Assembly (NCBI GenBank): GCA_963776505.1
Contig: CAVZNH010000076.1
Span: 59,687 to 123,686, forward strand
From: JAMXLO01 sp963776505
Lineage (GTDB): Bacteria > Pseudomonadota > Alphaproteobacteria > Acetobacterales > Acetobacteraceae
DNA: 64,000 bases
Reading direction: 5' to 3'
Part shown: positions 49,114 to 57,671 of the stretch, in pieces
Layout of the letters: each line of letters starts with the position of its first letter
How positions within the stretch are numbered: the stretch's first letter is position 1
Made by a program: the position numbers and the translations under genes
The notes under the pieces: model-generated
What the model saw: the letters and a program-made list of their open reading frames with translations, nothing else
Databases searched by the model: none
Told to the model about the DNA's origin: nothing

Positions 49114-49165
49114 CGGGAGGTCTCTTCTGGGCAGTTGAGAACCTCGCCATTCCGGCACTCGTCAC

Positions 49166-49418
49166 GGAGTCGCAGGCGGATCCCTCAGCCGGGAACCGCT
49201 TTGACGCGGGGACCAGCCTACGGTCGGGCTACGCCCAACCTTCGGCCGGCTCCCGCGTCATCCATCCAGATTGACGCCCAAACCATCCTCTTTGTCGCCG
49301 CACACCCTGACCGCGGCGCAGAAGTCAGCAAAGGGCGTAGTAGGCCGCTTTGGTGGCTGAAGGCCCGAACGGTCCCCGATGAGGGGTTGAAGGAGAGGGC
49401 AAGTAGCTCGGGAGTCTC
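49166..49418. other. Region between IS21 and the intron maturase, with a nested hairpin
   Basis: No gene is supported. A long imperfect hairpin spans 49203-49259: outer arms GACGCGGG/CCCGCGTC, and an inner near-palindrome GGTCGGGCTACGCCCAACC. The remainder up to the maturase start (GGCCCGAACGGTCCCCGATG near 49364, GAAGGAGAGGGC) resembles the structured RNA that precedes group II intron ORFs, but I cannot place the 5' splice site. Confidence 0.35.
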
Positions 49419-50803
49419 ATGACCACAAAGCGACCGCCATCCCAACTCACGTTGGACTTGCCGATGCCGGGCCGGGGTGAAGCCTCGCGCCAGCTCGCGC
49501 GAGAGGTCGAAGTGGTCACGGCGACGACCGAACCCGAAAGCCCGGCATCCACCAAGCATCTGATGGAGGCGATCTGTGACCCGGACAACATAGAAGCGGC
49601 GTTGCGTACGGTGGTGCGCAACAAGGGTCCCCAGGCGTCGACGGGATAACCGTTCGACAACTGCCGGGCATCCTGAAAGCGCGCTGGCCGGAGATCGAAC
49701 ATCAACTGCTGCAGGGGCGCTACCAACCGCAGCCGGTGCGTCGGGTGCAAATCCCGAAGCCGGCCGGCGGCACACGCGACCTCGGCATTCCAACTGCGAT
49801 CGACCGTGTAATTCAGCAGGCGGTGCTGCAACGGCTCCAGCCGTTGTGGGACCCGACGTTCAGCGAGCACAGCTACGGCTTCCGGCCCGGGCGCTCTGCC
49901 CAGCAAGCGGTGGCGCAAGCGCAAGCCTATGTCACCGAGGGCCATCAGTTCGTTGTCGATATAGACCTGGCGAAGTTCTTCGACCGGGTCAATCACGACA
50001 AACTCATGGCACGAGTGGCAGCGCGGATCGCGGACCGGCGGGTGCTTCGACTTATTCGGAGCTACCTGACGGCCCGTGTACTCAACAACGGGCTGTTCGA
50101 GACCAGCCGGGAGGGCACCCCGCAAGGAGGTCCGCTCTCGCCACTGCTCTCGAATCTGGTGCTGGATGAACTGGATTGCGAACTTGAGCGTCGTGGCCAC
50201 TGCTTCGTGCGCGCTATGCGGATGACTGCAATGTCTATGTCCGCAGCGAAAAGGCCGGCCACCGGGTCATGGCAAGCCTGACCCGCTTCATCGAGGGACG
50301 TCTCAAGCTCCAGGTCAACGCGCAGAAGAGTGCCGTCGCCCGGCCGTGGCAGCGATCGTTCCTTGGCTTCACGGTCACGGACGATCCGCAGCCCCGGCGA
50401 CGCATCGCCGATAAGGCTTGTGGCCCGGTTCAAGGACCAAGTCCGCGACCTGACACGGCGTCATCGCGGGGTCAGCCTGGAGCGGATGATTGCCGACCTG
50501 AACCCGCTGCTGCGGGGATGGGCCGGATATTTCGGCTTCAGCCAATTGCACGAGTTGTCATCGCTGGATGGCTGGACCCGGAGACGCTTGCGTTGCGTCG
50601 TCTGGGTCCAGTGGAAGACGCGAGGCAGACGCTACCAGGAACTTCGTCGCCTCAAGGCGCCTGAGAGGTCGGCCAGTGCGGCCATCTTCAGCCCGAAGGG
50701 ACCATGGCGGCTGAGTTCGTCGAGCGCGCTGCACCGCGCCTTCACCAACAAACGCTTCAAGGGTCATGGGCTGTTTTCCATGGAAGCGATGGCGGGTGCT
50801 TAA
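49419..50803 (+). pseudogene. Group II intron reverse transcriptase/maturase, frameshifted
   Basis: Three frames give a complete group II intron-encoded protein: SPASTKHLMEAICDPDNIEA and KGPQASTG (RT0), then RRVQIPKPAGGTRDLGIPTA, SEHSYGFRPGRSAQQAV, VDIDLAKFFDRVNHDKLM, SREGTPQGGPLSPLLSNLVL, the catalytic YADD (split by a shift near 50212), SFLGFTV, and the maturase domain NPLLRGWAGYFGFSQLHEL. Shifts lie near 49640, 50212 and 50410. No HNH endonuclease domain follows. It cannot make an active protein as read. Confidence 0.8.
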
Positions 50804-50805
50804 TC

Positions 50806-50884
50806 CGCCGAACCGCCGTGGTACGGACCCGTATGCCCGGTGGTGTGGGAGGGGTGGCATTGCGAGATGCCCCCCTATCCCGAT
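50806..50884 (+). ncRNA. Group II intron domains V and VI (3' end of the intron)
   Basis: After the maturase stop, ACCGCCG...CGGTGGT with an inner GGTACGG/CCGTATGCC helix (about 50812-50853) fits domain V. GGGAGGGGTGGCAT/ATGCCCCCCTATCCC (about 50847-50881) fits domain VI with an unpaired A at 50877. The A lies seven bases before GAT, which fits an intron 3' end at 50884 (AY-type). Motif matching by eye; no folding was run. Confidence 0.55.
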
Positions 50885-50937
50885 TGAGGCGTCGCGGTCC
50901 GTGCCAGATCATCGAAAGGCGAAACGACGCTTGACAG

Positions 50938-51327
50938 TCAAGACAGTCGCTTTTTCGCGCTTTTCACGCTCTGGCTGTCGATCACGCAGGCTGTCGAGCT
51001 GGCCTCCCGACCGATTGCCTCGCGGCATTGCACATACAGCGCATAGTGGATCTTCTCGATCGTCCCATCGTAGTTCCACCGGGTCAGGTAGTCGTGTAGA
51101 GTGCTCCGTGGCGGCAGATCTTTGGGGATGTATCGCCACTGGCAACCGGTGCTCAGCACATACATCACCGCGTTCACCACCTCCCGCACCACCACCTCGC
51201 GTTTGCGACCGCCGCGCTTGGCCGGAGGAATCAGCGGCTCAACCAGAGACCATTCCTCGTCGGTCAGGTCACTCGGGTAGCGCAGCTTGTCCCGGTCGTA
51301 GCGGGGGCGGTTCTCCGTCGTCCACAT
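50938..51327 (-). pseudogene. IS5-family transposase, 3' half missing
   Basis: The start at 51327 gives MWTTENRPRYDRDKLRYPSD and the DUF4096 N-terminal domain (LTDEEWSLVEPLIPPAKRGG, STGCQWRYIPKDLPPRSTLH). The first catalytic Asp is in ACVIDSQSVKSAKK, after which the frame ends and the other DDE residues are absent. The cut lies 50 bases beyond the intron 3' end. Remnant of an insertion sequence damaged by later insertion or deletion. Confidence 0.8.
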
Positions 51328-51421
51328 AGGGCACCTCGAATGCGTGAGCTGAACTGCACCTTTCCCGGCGCGGGTGCGACGACGAGACTGGGTTGCGCAA
51401 AGGGGATGACCAGCAGCGAAG

Positions 51422-51844
51422 ATGGACGAGGCGTCGTATGAGGCTCGTAAGCGGCCTCTTGAGAGCGATCTTCCCGAGCAGATCGAGGTTCGGGTCCGCC
51501 GTGAACGGCGGCGGCGGTGGACGCCGGTGGACAAGCTTCGGATTGTCGAGGAGGCGTTTGCACCGGGCGCGGTAGCGAAGCGGGTTGCAGAGCGGCACGA
51601 GATCAGCACCGGCCTGTTGTTCACGTGGCGACGCCAGCTGATGGCGGACGCAAGCGCGAGGTTTCAGCCGGTGCATCTGATTGCGGACCCTGAAGTGGCC
51701 GCCGCAGCGCCATCAAACTCAACACCATGCCAGGACGGGAAGATCGAGATCGAGATGCGGAGTGGTGTGCGGGTGCGCGTTGGCCATGGCGCTGATCTGA
51801 AAGTGCTGCGCGGTGTGCTGCTGACCATTCTGGACGGACGGTGA
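51422..51844 (+). CDS. tnpA: IS66 accessory protein TnpA
   Basis: A 140-residue TnpA with the helix-turn-helix RRRRWTPVDKLRIVEEAFAP, VAKRVAERHEISTGLLFTWR, typical of the IS66 TnpA/IS3-like Orf1 fold. The C-terminal part contains EIEMRSGVRVRVGHGADLKV, the usual tail. Its stop overlaps the tnpB start (ATGATG), indicating coupling. Needed for IS66 transposition along with TnpB and TnpC. Confidence 0.88.
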   Translation: MDEASYEARKRPLESDLPEQIEVRVRRERRRRWTPVDKLRIVEEAFAPGAVAKRVAERHEISTGLLFTWRRQLMADASARFQPVHLIADPEVAAAAPSNSTPCQDGKIEIEMRSGVRVRVGHGADLKVLRGVLLTILDGR

Positions 51845-52133
51845 TGCTGCCGGCCGGTGAGGTTCGGATCTATCTGGCCTGCGGTGTGACCGATATGAGG
51901 AAGGGCTTCCACTCGTTGGCGGCCCAGGTGCAGACGGTGCTGAAGCATGATCCCTACAGCGGTGCGCTCTACATCTTCAGGGGTCGCAGAGGTGACCTGG
52001 TCAAGATCCTGTTTTGGGATCGTCAGGGAATGTGCCTGTACGCGAAGAAGCTGGATCGTGGCCGGTTCATCTGGCCGCAAGCCAGAGATGGTGTCGTGTC
52101 GCTGACGATGGCGCAGTTGTCGATGCTGCTCGA

Positions 52134-54221
52134 TCATGCATGTTGATGCCCCTCCTGGTGAGGCTGATAGATTCTGAGGTCGAGGTGATTGATGGTGCGG
52201 TTCCGCAGGTTTCTGACTGCATCGAGGACGGCAGCAGTATCCTGGAAGAGGTAAGCTCCAGTCGGCTGTCGATCGATGAGCAGGTGCTTCTGCCTGATCT
52301 GCACATAGATCCAATTCACGGGGATATTCAGCCGGACGGCGAGCTGCGGCGCGCTGAGCAGGCCTGTCTCATGGGACCACCTGGTGCGCGGCTCGGTCAC
52401 CCTAATTCCGGCGCCGCGCCGGATCTGACCCACCGTGATCGGAAGGACCATGTTTTGGCAGTTAGGGGAGCGATGACCCTCGCCGGTGAGGGTCGCGGCG
52501 ATTTCGTCATCGGGAAGGCCATTGCGGGCGAGATCGAGCACACGATCACGCATTTCTGTCCCTCGCGTGAGCTTGAGGACGGAGTTGACTCTCACTTTGA
52601 CTTCGAGATTGGTCACAGCGCCGCCCCGCCAGACGATCCTGACCTGAGCGACATCGTGCTCACCGCGGTCGAGCACAACTTTGTCAACAAGACACCGCAA
52701 TAGCGCTTTGCGTTGAGCATCCGTGGTGGCTGGGTCCTCCCAGATTTGTGGGAGGCGTCCGGCGAGGTGGACGACCTTGCTATGCAAGACTTTGCCTATC
52801 CCCATCTGACCGATGGCCTGCGGCGAGGATTGCTGAACAAGCGCCTCCTCGGCCGCTCGGGCCTCGCTCAAGGCTTCCTCCCAGCGTCGCTCAAGTTCCG
52901 CGGCAACGAGACGATTGTCGGGGTCAACGCGGTTGAATTGGCGTTCGGCCAATGCGGCGGCGTAGCGCTTGCGCTCGAGCTGCCGTTCCGCGCTGGTTCG
53001 CAGCGCCGTATCCACCTGCTGCTGAGCTCGGCGCGCCCGCGACAGCGCATCAAGCTCGGCCGGCGCCAAGGCTGTCAGGAAGGCATCCGCCACAGCTGCG
53101 TCTACGTGTGCGGCGCGGATGTACTGGCAGGCCGGCAGGCCCTCGTTGGAGCGCAGATGGTTACATACATATTGCCCGCCGCCCTTGTAGCGGACGTACA
53201 TCTTGTGACCGCACCGCGCGCACCAGGTGATGCCGTGCAACAGAAGATCGCCGTCGCGGGGAGCGCCTCTCGTCTTGTTGCGCATGTATTCGGCCCGATT
53301 GTCTCTTATGACGCTGCGGATCATTTCGTAGGTCAGCCAGTCGACGTAGGCAGGATACCGGCCCTTCACGATAATTCGCCATTCCTCGATTGGCCGCGGC
53401 GTTTTCGCCCGTGACGCGCCATCGCGTGCGAATGCACGCATGCGGGTGCGGCCATAGACGAAGGCGCCGGCGTAGGCGGGATTCTTTAGGATTGCCGCCA
53501 CCGAGCAAATCGTCGCTCGCGCCCAACACAAATCGCCATGCCGGTCGCGGCGTGGCAGGTCGAGACCACGATCGTTGAGCAGACGCATGACCTTGGACAC
53601 GGTGCGGAACTTCAGGAACATCTCGAACACAAGCCCCAGCCGTTCCTGAACGGCCATGTCGGGGTCCTTGGTGACCACACCGCTCGGATCGCGGATGAAG
53701 CCGATCGGCAGGGTGAGCGCCAGCTCGCCGCGCTCGGCCTTAGCGAGGAGGCCGGCGGTCAGGCGACTGCGGATCGTGTGCAGTTCAAGCTCAGATATCG
53801 TCCCCTTCAGGCCCAGGAGCAATCGGCCGTTGGCGCTGCCCGGATCATAGACCCCGTCGCGATCGGCGATGAGGCAGTCGCGCAAGCCGCAGATATCCAG
53901 GAGCGGGTACCAGTCGGAGCAGTTGCGCGCGAGGCGCGTCACGTCAATCGACAGGATCAGCCCCACCTCACTGAGCCCGACCCGACCAACGAGTTCCTTA
54001 AAGCCACTCCGCTGCGTGACCGATGCTCCGCTCAGGCCGAGATCCGCATCGATCACGTCGATATCGGCCTCATGCCATCCGAGTTCGTGAGCGCGCTGGC
54101 GCAGCGCATATTGGAGCCGCAGGCTTTCCTGATTGCTCACTACCTGGTGGGGTGTCGATTGCCGGATGTAGACCACGGCTCTGCGCGCCAAGTGGGCTGG
54201 CTTGACCAGTTCGGACTTCAC
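52134..54221 (-). CDS. Large serine recombinase
   Basis: A 695-residue recombinase. The resolvase domain starts AVVYIRQSTPHQVVSNQESL with the catalytic Ser near residue 21, then IDVTRLARNCSDWYPLLDIC and LKGTISELELHTIRSRL. The recombinase domain (NPAYAGAFVYGRTR) is followed by the zinc ribbon WCARCGHKMYVRYKGGGQYVC and a coiled-coil region (ERQLERKRYAAALAERQFNR). A C-terminal helix-turn-helix extension (LLSAPQLAVRLNIPVNWIYV) follows. The GTG start overlaps the stop of the upstream small gene. It should catalyse excision/integration of its own element. Confidence 0.92.
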   Translation of the reverse strand: MKSELVKPAHLARRAVVYIRQSTPHQVVSNQESLRLQYALRQRAHELGWHEADIDVIDADLGLSGASVTQRSGFKELVGRVGLSEVGLILSIDVTRLARNCSDWYPLLDICGLRDCLIADRDGVYDPGSANGRLLLGLKGTISELELHTIRSRLTAGLLAKAERGELALTLPIGFIRDPSGVVTKDPDMAVQERLGLVFEMFLKFRTVSKVMRLLNDRGLDLPRRDRHGDLCWARATICSVAAILKNPAYAGAFVYGRTRMRAFARDGASRAKTPRPIEEWRIIVKGRYPAYVDWLTYEMIRSVIRDNRAEYMRNKTRGAPRDGDLLLHGITWCARCGHKMYVRYKGGGQYVCNHLRSNEGLPACQYIRAAHVDAAVADAFLTALAPAELDALSRARRAQQQVDTALRTSAERQLERKRYAAALAERQFNRVDPDNRLVAAELERRWEEALSEARAAEEALVQQSSPQAIGQMGIGKVLHSKVVHLAGRLPQIWEDPATTDAQRKALLRCLVDKVVLDRGEHDVAQVRIVWRGGAVTNLEVKVRVNSVLKLTRGTEMRDRVLDLARNGLPDDEIAATLTGEGHRSPNCQNMVLPITVGQIRRGAGIRVTEPRTRWSHETGLLSAPQLAVRLNIPVNWIYVQIRQKHLLIDRQPTGAYLFQDTAAVLDAVRNLRNRTINHLDLRIYQPHQEGHQHA

Positions 54222-54318
54222 GAGACATCTCCGCCAGAACCGCAGCGATGTCGTCGACGATCTGTCGCCGCAGAGCCGGCGGCAGCGCCGCCCAAAGATC
54301 TTTCGGATCTATGCTCAT
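54070..54318 (-). CDS. Possible small protein overlapping the recombinase start
   Basis: An ATG at 54318 opens SIDPKDLWAALPPALRRQIV, DDIAAVLAEMSREVR, an amphipathic helical N-terminus that looks coding. The C-terminal part overlaps the recombinase in another frame and may be noise. Similar short proteins occur before recombinases of this type. No function is known. Confidence 0.35.
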   Translation of the reverse strand: MSIDPKDLWAALPPALRRQIVDDIAAVLAEMSREVRTGQASPLGAQSRGLHPAIDTPPGSEQSGKPAAPICAAPARSRTRMA

Positions 54319-54565
54319 CGCCTTCGAGACATTCGACCGCGGATATAAGATCGTAGAGCGCCTCTATACTAAACTTCGTCCGATTCGTATTCAGTTGATA
54401 AGGTTCAGTCACAGATATTGGTACCAATAGACTTGTTCCACCGCGATGCTCGACTTCATATGAAGGTGGAAAATTGCCGCCTCTGTGCGACGACCGGCAG
54501 ATCACCCTGAAGGATCGTCCATAGAGAGGATGTCGCGGATCCAGAACCTCGACCACCTCGACCAA
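54218..54565 (-). CDS. DUF5372-like small protein
   Basis: The 115-residue frame begins MVEVVEVLDPRHPLYGRSFR and contains RSSHRGGNFPPSYEVEH and SLLVPISVTEPYQLN, a compact beta-rich pattern of the DUF5372 family seen next to large serine recombinases. Its stop overlaps the GTG start of the recombinase by three bases, suggesting coupling. The Arg-rich tail after LISAVECLEG overlaps the other small frame. Function unknown, perhaps a directionality or regulatory factor; that is inference. Confidence 0.55.
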   Translation of the reverse strand: MVEVVEVLDPRHPLYGRSFRVICRSSHRGGNFPPSYEVEHRGGTSLLVPISVTEPYQLNTNRTKFSIEALYDLISAVECLEGDEHRSERSLGGAAAGSAATDRRRHRCGSGGDVS

Positions 54566-54738
54566 TAATTCATCAGGCTCACCAGAGGGGATATTCTTGT
54601 AGGCCTTCGCTGGAATCGATCGATTGGCGCGCCACGGCCTGGACGGCGAGGCCGGAAGTTGTTGTCTGAGCGCAGAAATCTGCGCGGCAGCGGCAACTCA
54701 CTCTGGTACCCATCCTGCGAATCGGATAGGCTCTCGGG

Positions 54739-56352
54739 ATGGCGGAAGCGCTGTCGCATGAAGAGCAGATCATGGCCCTGCGCCGCGAGTTGGTGCAGCG
54801 GGACGCGATCATCGCGGCGCACGAAGCGGCACTCGTAGAGGCTGCTGCCGTCAAAGCCATGCTGACAACGGCGCTGCTGGAGATTGAGCAGATCAAGATG
54901 CAGCTGGCAACGCTGCGCCGGCAACGCTATGGCCAGTCGTCGGAGAGATTGGACAGCGACATCACCCAGCTCGAGATGCGGCTGGAGGATTGCGAGGAGA
55001 GTCTCGGCGAGCAGATCGCGGCACGTCCGGAGCCGGATCGCCACCGCACGTTCAGGCCACGCGAGAAGTCTGGGCGCAAACCGCTGCCGCCGCATCTGCC
55101 GCGCGAGGTGGTGGTGCATGAGCCGGAGATCCTCTGCCGTTGCGGCAATTGCGATCCCGCGCGTCTGACCAAGCTGGGAGAGATCATCACGGAGGTGCTG
55201 GAGAAGATCCCTGCCAGGCTCAAGGTGATCCGACATGTTCGTCCGAAATATGCCTGCCGGCGGTGCGAGAGGGTATTCCAGGCAGCGGCAGCCGAATTGC
55301 CGATCGAGAAGGGGCGCCCTGGTCCCGGCCTGCTGGCCCACATCGCGGTCTCGAAATACTGCGACGGGCTGCCGCTCTACCGGCAATCGGGCATCCTGGC
55401 GCGTGAGGGCGTCGAGATCGACCGCACCACGATGGCCGAGTGGATGGGCCACGTGGCGTGGTGGCTGCGTCCCCTGGCCGCGCTGATCGGCGGCTACGTC
55501 ATGGCGCAGTCGGTGATGTGGACCGACGACACGCCGATCCGCACGTTGGCGCCGGGCACCGGCAAGACCAGGCTGTCGCGCTTCTGGTGCTACGCTGTCG
55601 ACCCGCGGCCATACCAGGGATCTGGCTATCCGGCTGTGCTGTATCGCTACAGTCCCGATCGGAAGGGCGAGCGTCCTCGCAGCCATCTCGACGGGTTCAA
55701 CGGCTACCTGCACGCCGACGCGTTCGCCGGCTATCAGGCGCTGTATCGCGCCAATGGCCGAAACGCGCCGCGGATTACCCACGTGGCTTGCATGGCGCAC
55801 GCTCGGCGCAAGCTGTTCGAGGTGTTCGACACCACGAAGTCGCCGATCGCTGAAGAGGCATTGCGGCAGATCCAGGAACTCTATGCCATCGAGGCCGACA
55901 TCAAAGGCCGAACCGTTGACCAGCGTTGGATGCAAAGGCAGACGCGCAGCAAGCCGCTGCTCGATGCATTCCATTCCTGGGCGATCGCTCAGCGACGACG
56001 GCTGTCCGGCAAAACGCCGTTGGGCAAAGCGTTGCAGTACGGATTGAGCCGCTGGGATGCTTTGACGCGCTATGTCGACGACGGCCGGCTCAGCATCGAC
56101 AACAATTTGGCGGAGCGACTGCTGAGGGGCATCGCTGTCACGCGCAAGAATTTTCTGTTCCTCGGTTCCGATAGCGGTGGTGACCGCGCGGCAATCCTGT
56201 ACACGATCATCGAGAGCGCAAAGCTGAACGACCTCGACCCCGAAGCGTATCTCGCCAGCGTGCTCGATCGACTGGCCCGCGGTCATCTCAACAACCGCCT
56301 CGAGGAACTGCTGCCCTGGAACTTCATGCCATCACTGGCAGTCGCCGCCTGA
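54739..56352 (+). CDS. tnpC: IS66 family transposase TnpC
   Basis: A 537-residue IS66 transposase. The N-terminal coiled-coil (leucine zipper) ends at LRRQRYGQSSERLDSDI; the zinc-binding domain has EPEILCRCGNCDPARL and RPKYACRRCERVF. The DDE catalytic residues are in VMWTDDTPIRTL (Asp), YLHADAFAGY (Asp) and NNLAERLLRGIAVTRKNFLF (Glu). The C-terminus NDLDPEAYLASVLDRLA is typical. The frame is intact. Confidence 0.95.
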   Translation: MAEALSHEEQIMALRRELVQRDAIIAAHEAALVEAAAVKAMLTTALLEIEQIKMQLATLRRQRYGQSSERLDSDITQLEMRLEDCEESLGEQIAARPEPDRHRTFRPREKSGRKPLPPHLPREVVVHEPEILCRCGNCDPARLTKLGEIITEVLEKIPARLKVIRHVRPKYACRRCERVFQAAAAELPIEKGRPGPGLLAHIAVSKYCDGLPLYRQSGILAREGVEIDRTTMAEWMGHVAWWLRPLAALIGGYVMAQSVMWTDDTPIRTLAPGTGKTRLSRFWCYAVDPRPYQGSGYPAVLYRYSPDRKGERPRSHLDGFNGYLHADAFAGYQALYRANGRNAPRITHVACMAHARRKLFEVFDTTKSPIAEEALRQIQELYAIEADIKGRTVDQRWMQRQTRSKPLLDAFHSWAIAQRRRLSGKTPLGKALQYGLSRWDALTRYVDDGRLSIDNNLAERLLRGIAVTRKNFLFLGSDSGGDRAAILYTIIESAKLNDLDPEAYLASVLDRLARGHLNNRLEELLPWNFMPSLAVAA

Positions 56353-56361
56353 GCGGCATGG

Positions 56362-56595
56362 TCACGCCGCCGGTCGCTCGAACAACTTCCTGAACAGCCG
56401 CTTGCTCTCCGACAGTCCTTCATCAGTCAGCGCCACAGACTTCGTCTTGCCAACCGGGTTGTCGATCATCCCTTTGCGATACAGCCGATCCAGCGCATCC
56501 CAGTCGTGGCCCTTCCAGGCACGAATGCCATCGTGCAGGGTCAGGTAAAGCAGCGCTAGTACTGCCTCATCGACCTTATCGGTATCAATGTTCAC
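56362..56595 (-). CDS. DUF6429 family protein (IS66 passenger)
   Basis: A 77-residue protein starting at a GTG (56595) with GGGAGA eight bases upstream: NIDTDKVDEAVLALLYLTLH, then ALDRLYRKGMIDNPVGKTKS and LTDEGLSESKRLFRKLF. This winged-helix-like small family is often found convergent with IS66 tnpC, as here (10 bases between the ends). An ATG at 56613 is a longer alternative. It probably belongs to the insertion sequence. Confidence 0.7.
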   Translation of the reverse strand: MNIDTDKVDEAVLALLYLTLHDGIRAWKGHDWDALDRLYRKGMIDNPVGKTKSVALTDEGLSESKRLFRKLFERPAA

Positions 56596-56854
56596 CGCCG
56601 ATCTCCCTGCCACCAGACAGATCGTCAGAGCCGACAGTCACGAACGTCAACCGTGCTGGTCGGCTCACGCTTAGAGACGGGTTCCTGGCAACATCAGTCT
56701 CAGCCGCGACGATGTACGTGGGCTGGGACACCTGCGGGACAGTGACCCGCAAAACATGGACAATCTGGATAACCCCCGATAACTCTGCTATAGGACTCCC
56801 CGGGGCCGCAAACCGGCGGTATTCCGCGGTTTTCAGGCCTAAGCCTCTCACCCA

Positions 56855-56928
56855 GGTCCGGTGGCAGAGTGGTGATGCAGCGGACTGCAAATCCGCGAAT
56901 GTGGGTTCGATTCCCGCCCGGACCTCCA
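56855..56928 (+). tRNA. tRNA-Cys (anticodon GCA)
   Basis: The acceptor stem GGTCCGG/CCGGACC closes the structure, with T as discriminator base and an encoded CCA at 56926-56928. The anticodon stem GCGGA/TCCGC holds the loop CTGCAAA with anticodon GCA. The T-arm has GTGGGTTCGATTCCCGC with the TTCGA loop. The 74-nt length is typical. It lies just downstream of the IS66 unit and is not interrupted. A TATAGG about 60 bases upstream could be its -10 box. Confidence 0.95.
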
Positions 56929-57072
56929 GCGATTGGGACGCCAGGGCAAGCTCATTCGAAGATCGAGACCCTTTGCGGCATCTGGCCCCGGCGTTTGTCG
57001 CACCTCGCGGACGCTGCGGAGGGCCCCTCCCCCGCCACCTGATCCACCTACCCGAGGGAGGGACAGCGCAAC

Positions 57073-57246
57073 CTAGCCGTCACGCGGTCGCTTAATACCC
57101 AAGACGTACAGCCAACAGCCGACTACCAGCACCGCCAGCAGCAGAAGCGGCGTCGCAAGCCACGCCGCCACGCCGCGCAACACATGCCGTAACGGTGCCG
57201 CCGCAGATTTGCCCTCGCCAACCGTGTCGCTAAGTCTATGCTCCAT
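57073..57246 (-). CDS. Hypothetical single-pass membrane protein
   Basis: From ATG 57246 the 57-residue product reads MEHRLSDTVGEGKSAAAPLR, a hydrophobic span AAWLATPLLLLAVLVVGCWL, and a basic end GIKRPRDG, suggesting one membrane helix. The frame is open further upstream to 57321 without a better start. No family is recognised. It converges on the tRNA-Cys gene. Confidence 0.45.
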   Translation of the reverse strand: MEHRLSDTVGEGKSAAAPLRHVLRGVAAWLATPLLLLAVLVVGCWLYVLGIKRPRDG

Positions 57247-57671
57247 ACCGACGATCGATTCCCAGACCGCACCTGCGACCGCTGAACGGCTTGCCCCAGC
57301 GATTACTTCACGGGCCCACACTTCCTACCCATTCAGCGGCAGATCTTTAACCAATCAGCCTCTTGGCCCTTCTTGCGAAACTGCACTTAGCCTGTGTCCG
57401 CCGCAAGATTCGCCTCAAGGACGCATAGCGGAAAGCAAGCGAAGCCCGCGCGCACTTGGCATTATTGCTGGTGGTTCCGGGCTTCCGCACGCATCGCCTG
57501 ATCGACCAAGTCGGTTGAGAACATAGGCTCGCTCGCGGATTGATTGCTCAACAAGGCTACAGGAGATGAAATTGAGCGACTGCTAGATCACAATACCACA
57601 TCCAGTTGAGTCGATGCGACCGCACACAATTGTGAGTAGGCAATTCGGTGTGAGTTTCCGATCATGGGAAA
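57247..57671. other. 425-base stretch without a recognised gene
   Basis: Both strands contain only short frames without ribosome sites or recognisable motifs. No inverted repeat, tRNA or transposase remnant was noticed. Base composition is somewhat less GC-rich near 57540-57660 (GATTGCTCAACAAGGCTACA, CAATACCACATCC), which could be a promoter region for the gene at 57672. Confidence 0.4.

Larger units (their letters stand above)
46690..49165 (-). mobile_element. IS21-like insertion sequence, one end recognised
   Basis: The element contains istB and istA. The left end has two copies of GATTGTCGCGGCTGATTG (46690-46707 and 46748-46765), the multiple terminal repeats typical of IS21, and a palindrome GATTGTCGCT/AGCGACAATC at 46761-46783. 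No complementary repeat is found to the right of istA before the intron, so the right end is missing or too divergent to see. The right coordinate is the end of the open istA frame. Confidence 0.75.
52131..54611 (-). mobile_element. Serine-recombinase mobile element inserted in IS66 tnpB
   Basis: The insert is bounded by GCT at 52128-52130 and GCT at 54609-54611; only one copy is needed in the repaired tnpB. Its cargo is the large serine recombinase, whose stop codon lies three bases inside the left edge, and one or two short upstream genes. A short crossover sequence of two or three bases fits serine-recombinase chemistry and no longer target duplication is seen. Confidence 0.75.
51841..54669 (+). 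pseudogene. tnpB: IS66 TnpB, split by a 2.5 kb insertion
   Basis: The first part (51841-52130) encodes VRIYLACGVTDMRKGFHSLA, ALYIFRGRRGDLVKILFWDR and ends AQLSMLL. The last 19 codons lie at 54612-54669 and read LESIDWRATAWTARPEVVV before a stop, matching the usual TnpB C-terminus (LL-GIDWR). Joining base 52130 to 54612 restores the frame exactly. The intact remainder shows that the recombinase element entered recently. As it stands the first part reads into the insert and stops after DHAC. Confidence 0.85.
51340..56674 (+). mobile_element. IS66-family element carrying a nested serine-recombinase element
   Basis: Gene content is tnpA, split tnpB, tnpC and DUF6429. A possible terminal inverted repeat is GCGTGAGCTGAACTGCAC at 51342 against GCGTGAGCCGACCAGCAC read from the other strand at about 56673. 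The match is imperfect and no clear 8-bp target duplication is seen, so the edges are tentative. The total length is inflated by the 2.5 kb insert. Confidence 0.55.

Noticed and set aside
54502..56286. 594-codon open frame on the minus strand opposite tnpC
   Set aside because: Shadow of the IS66 transposase, whose DDE motifs are complete on the plus strand.
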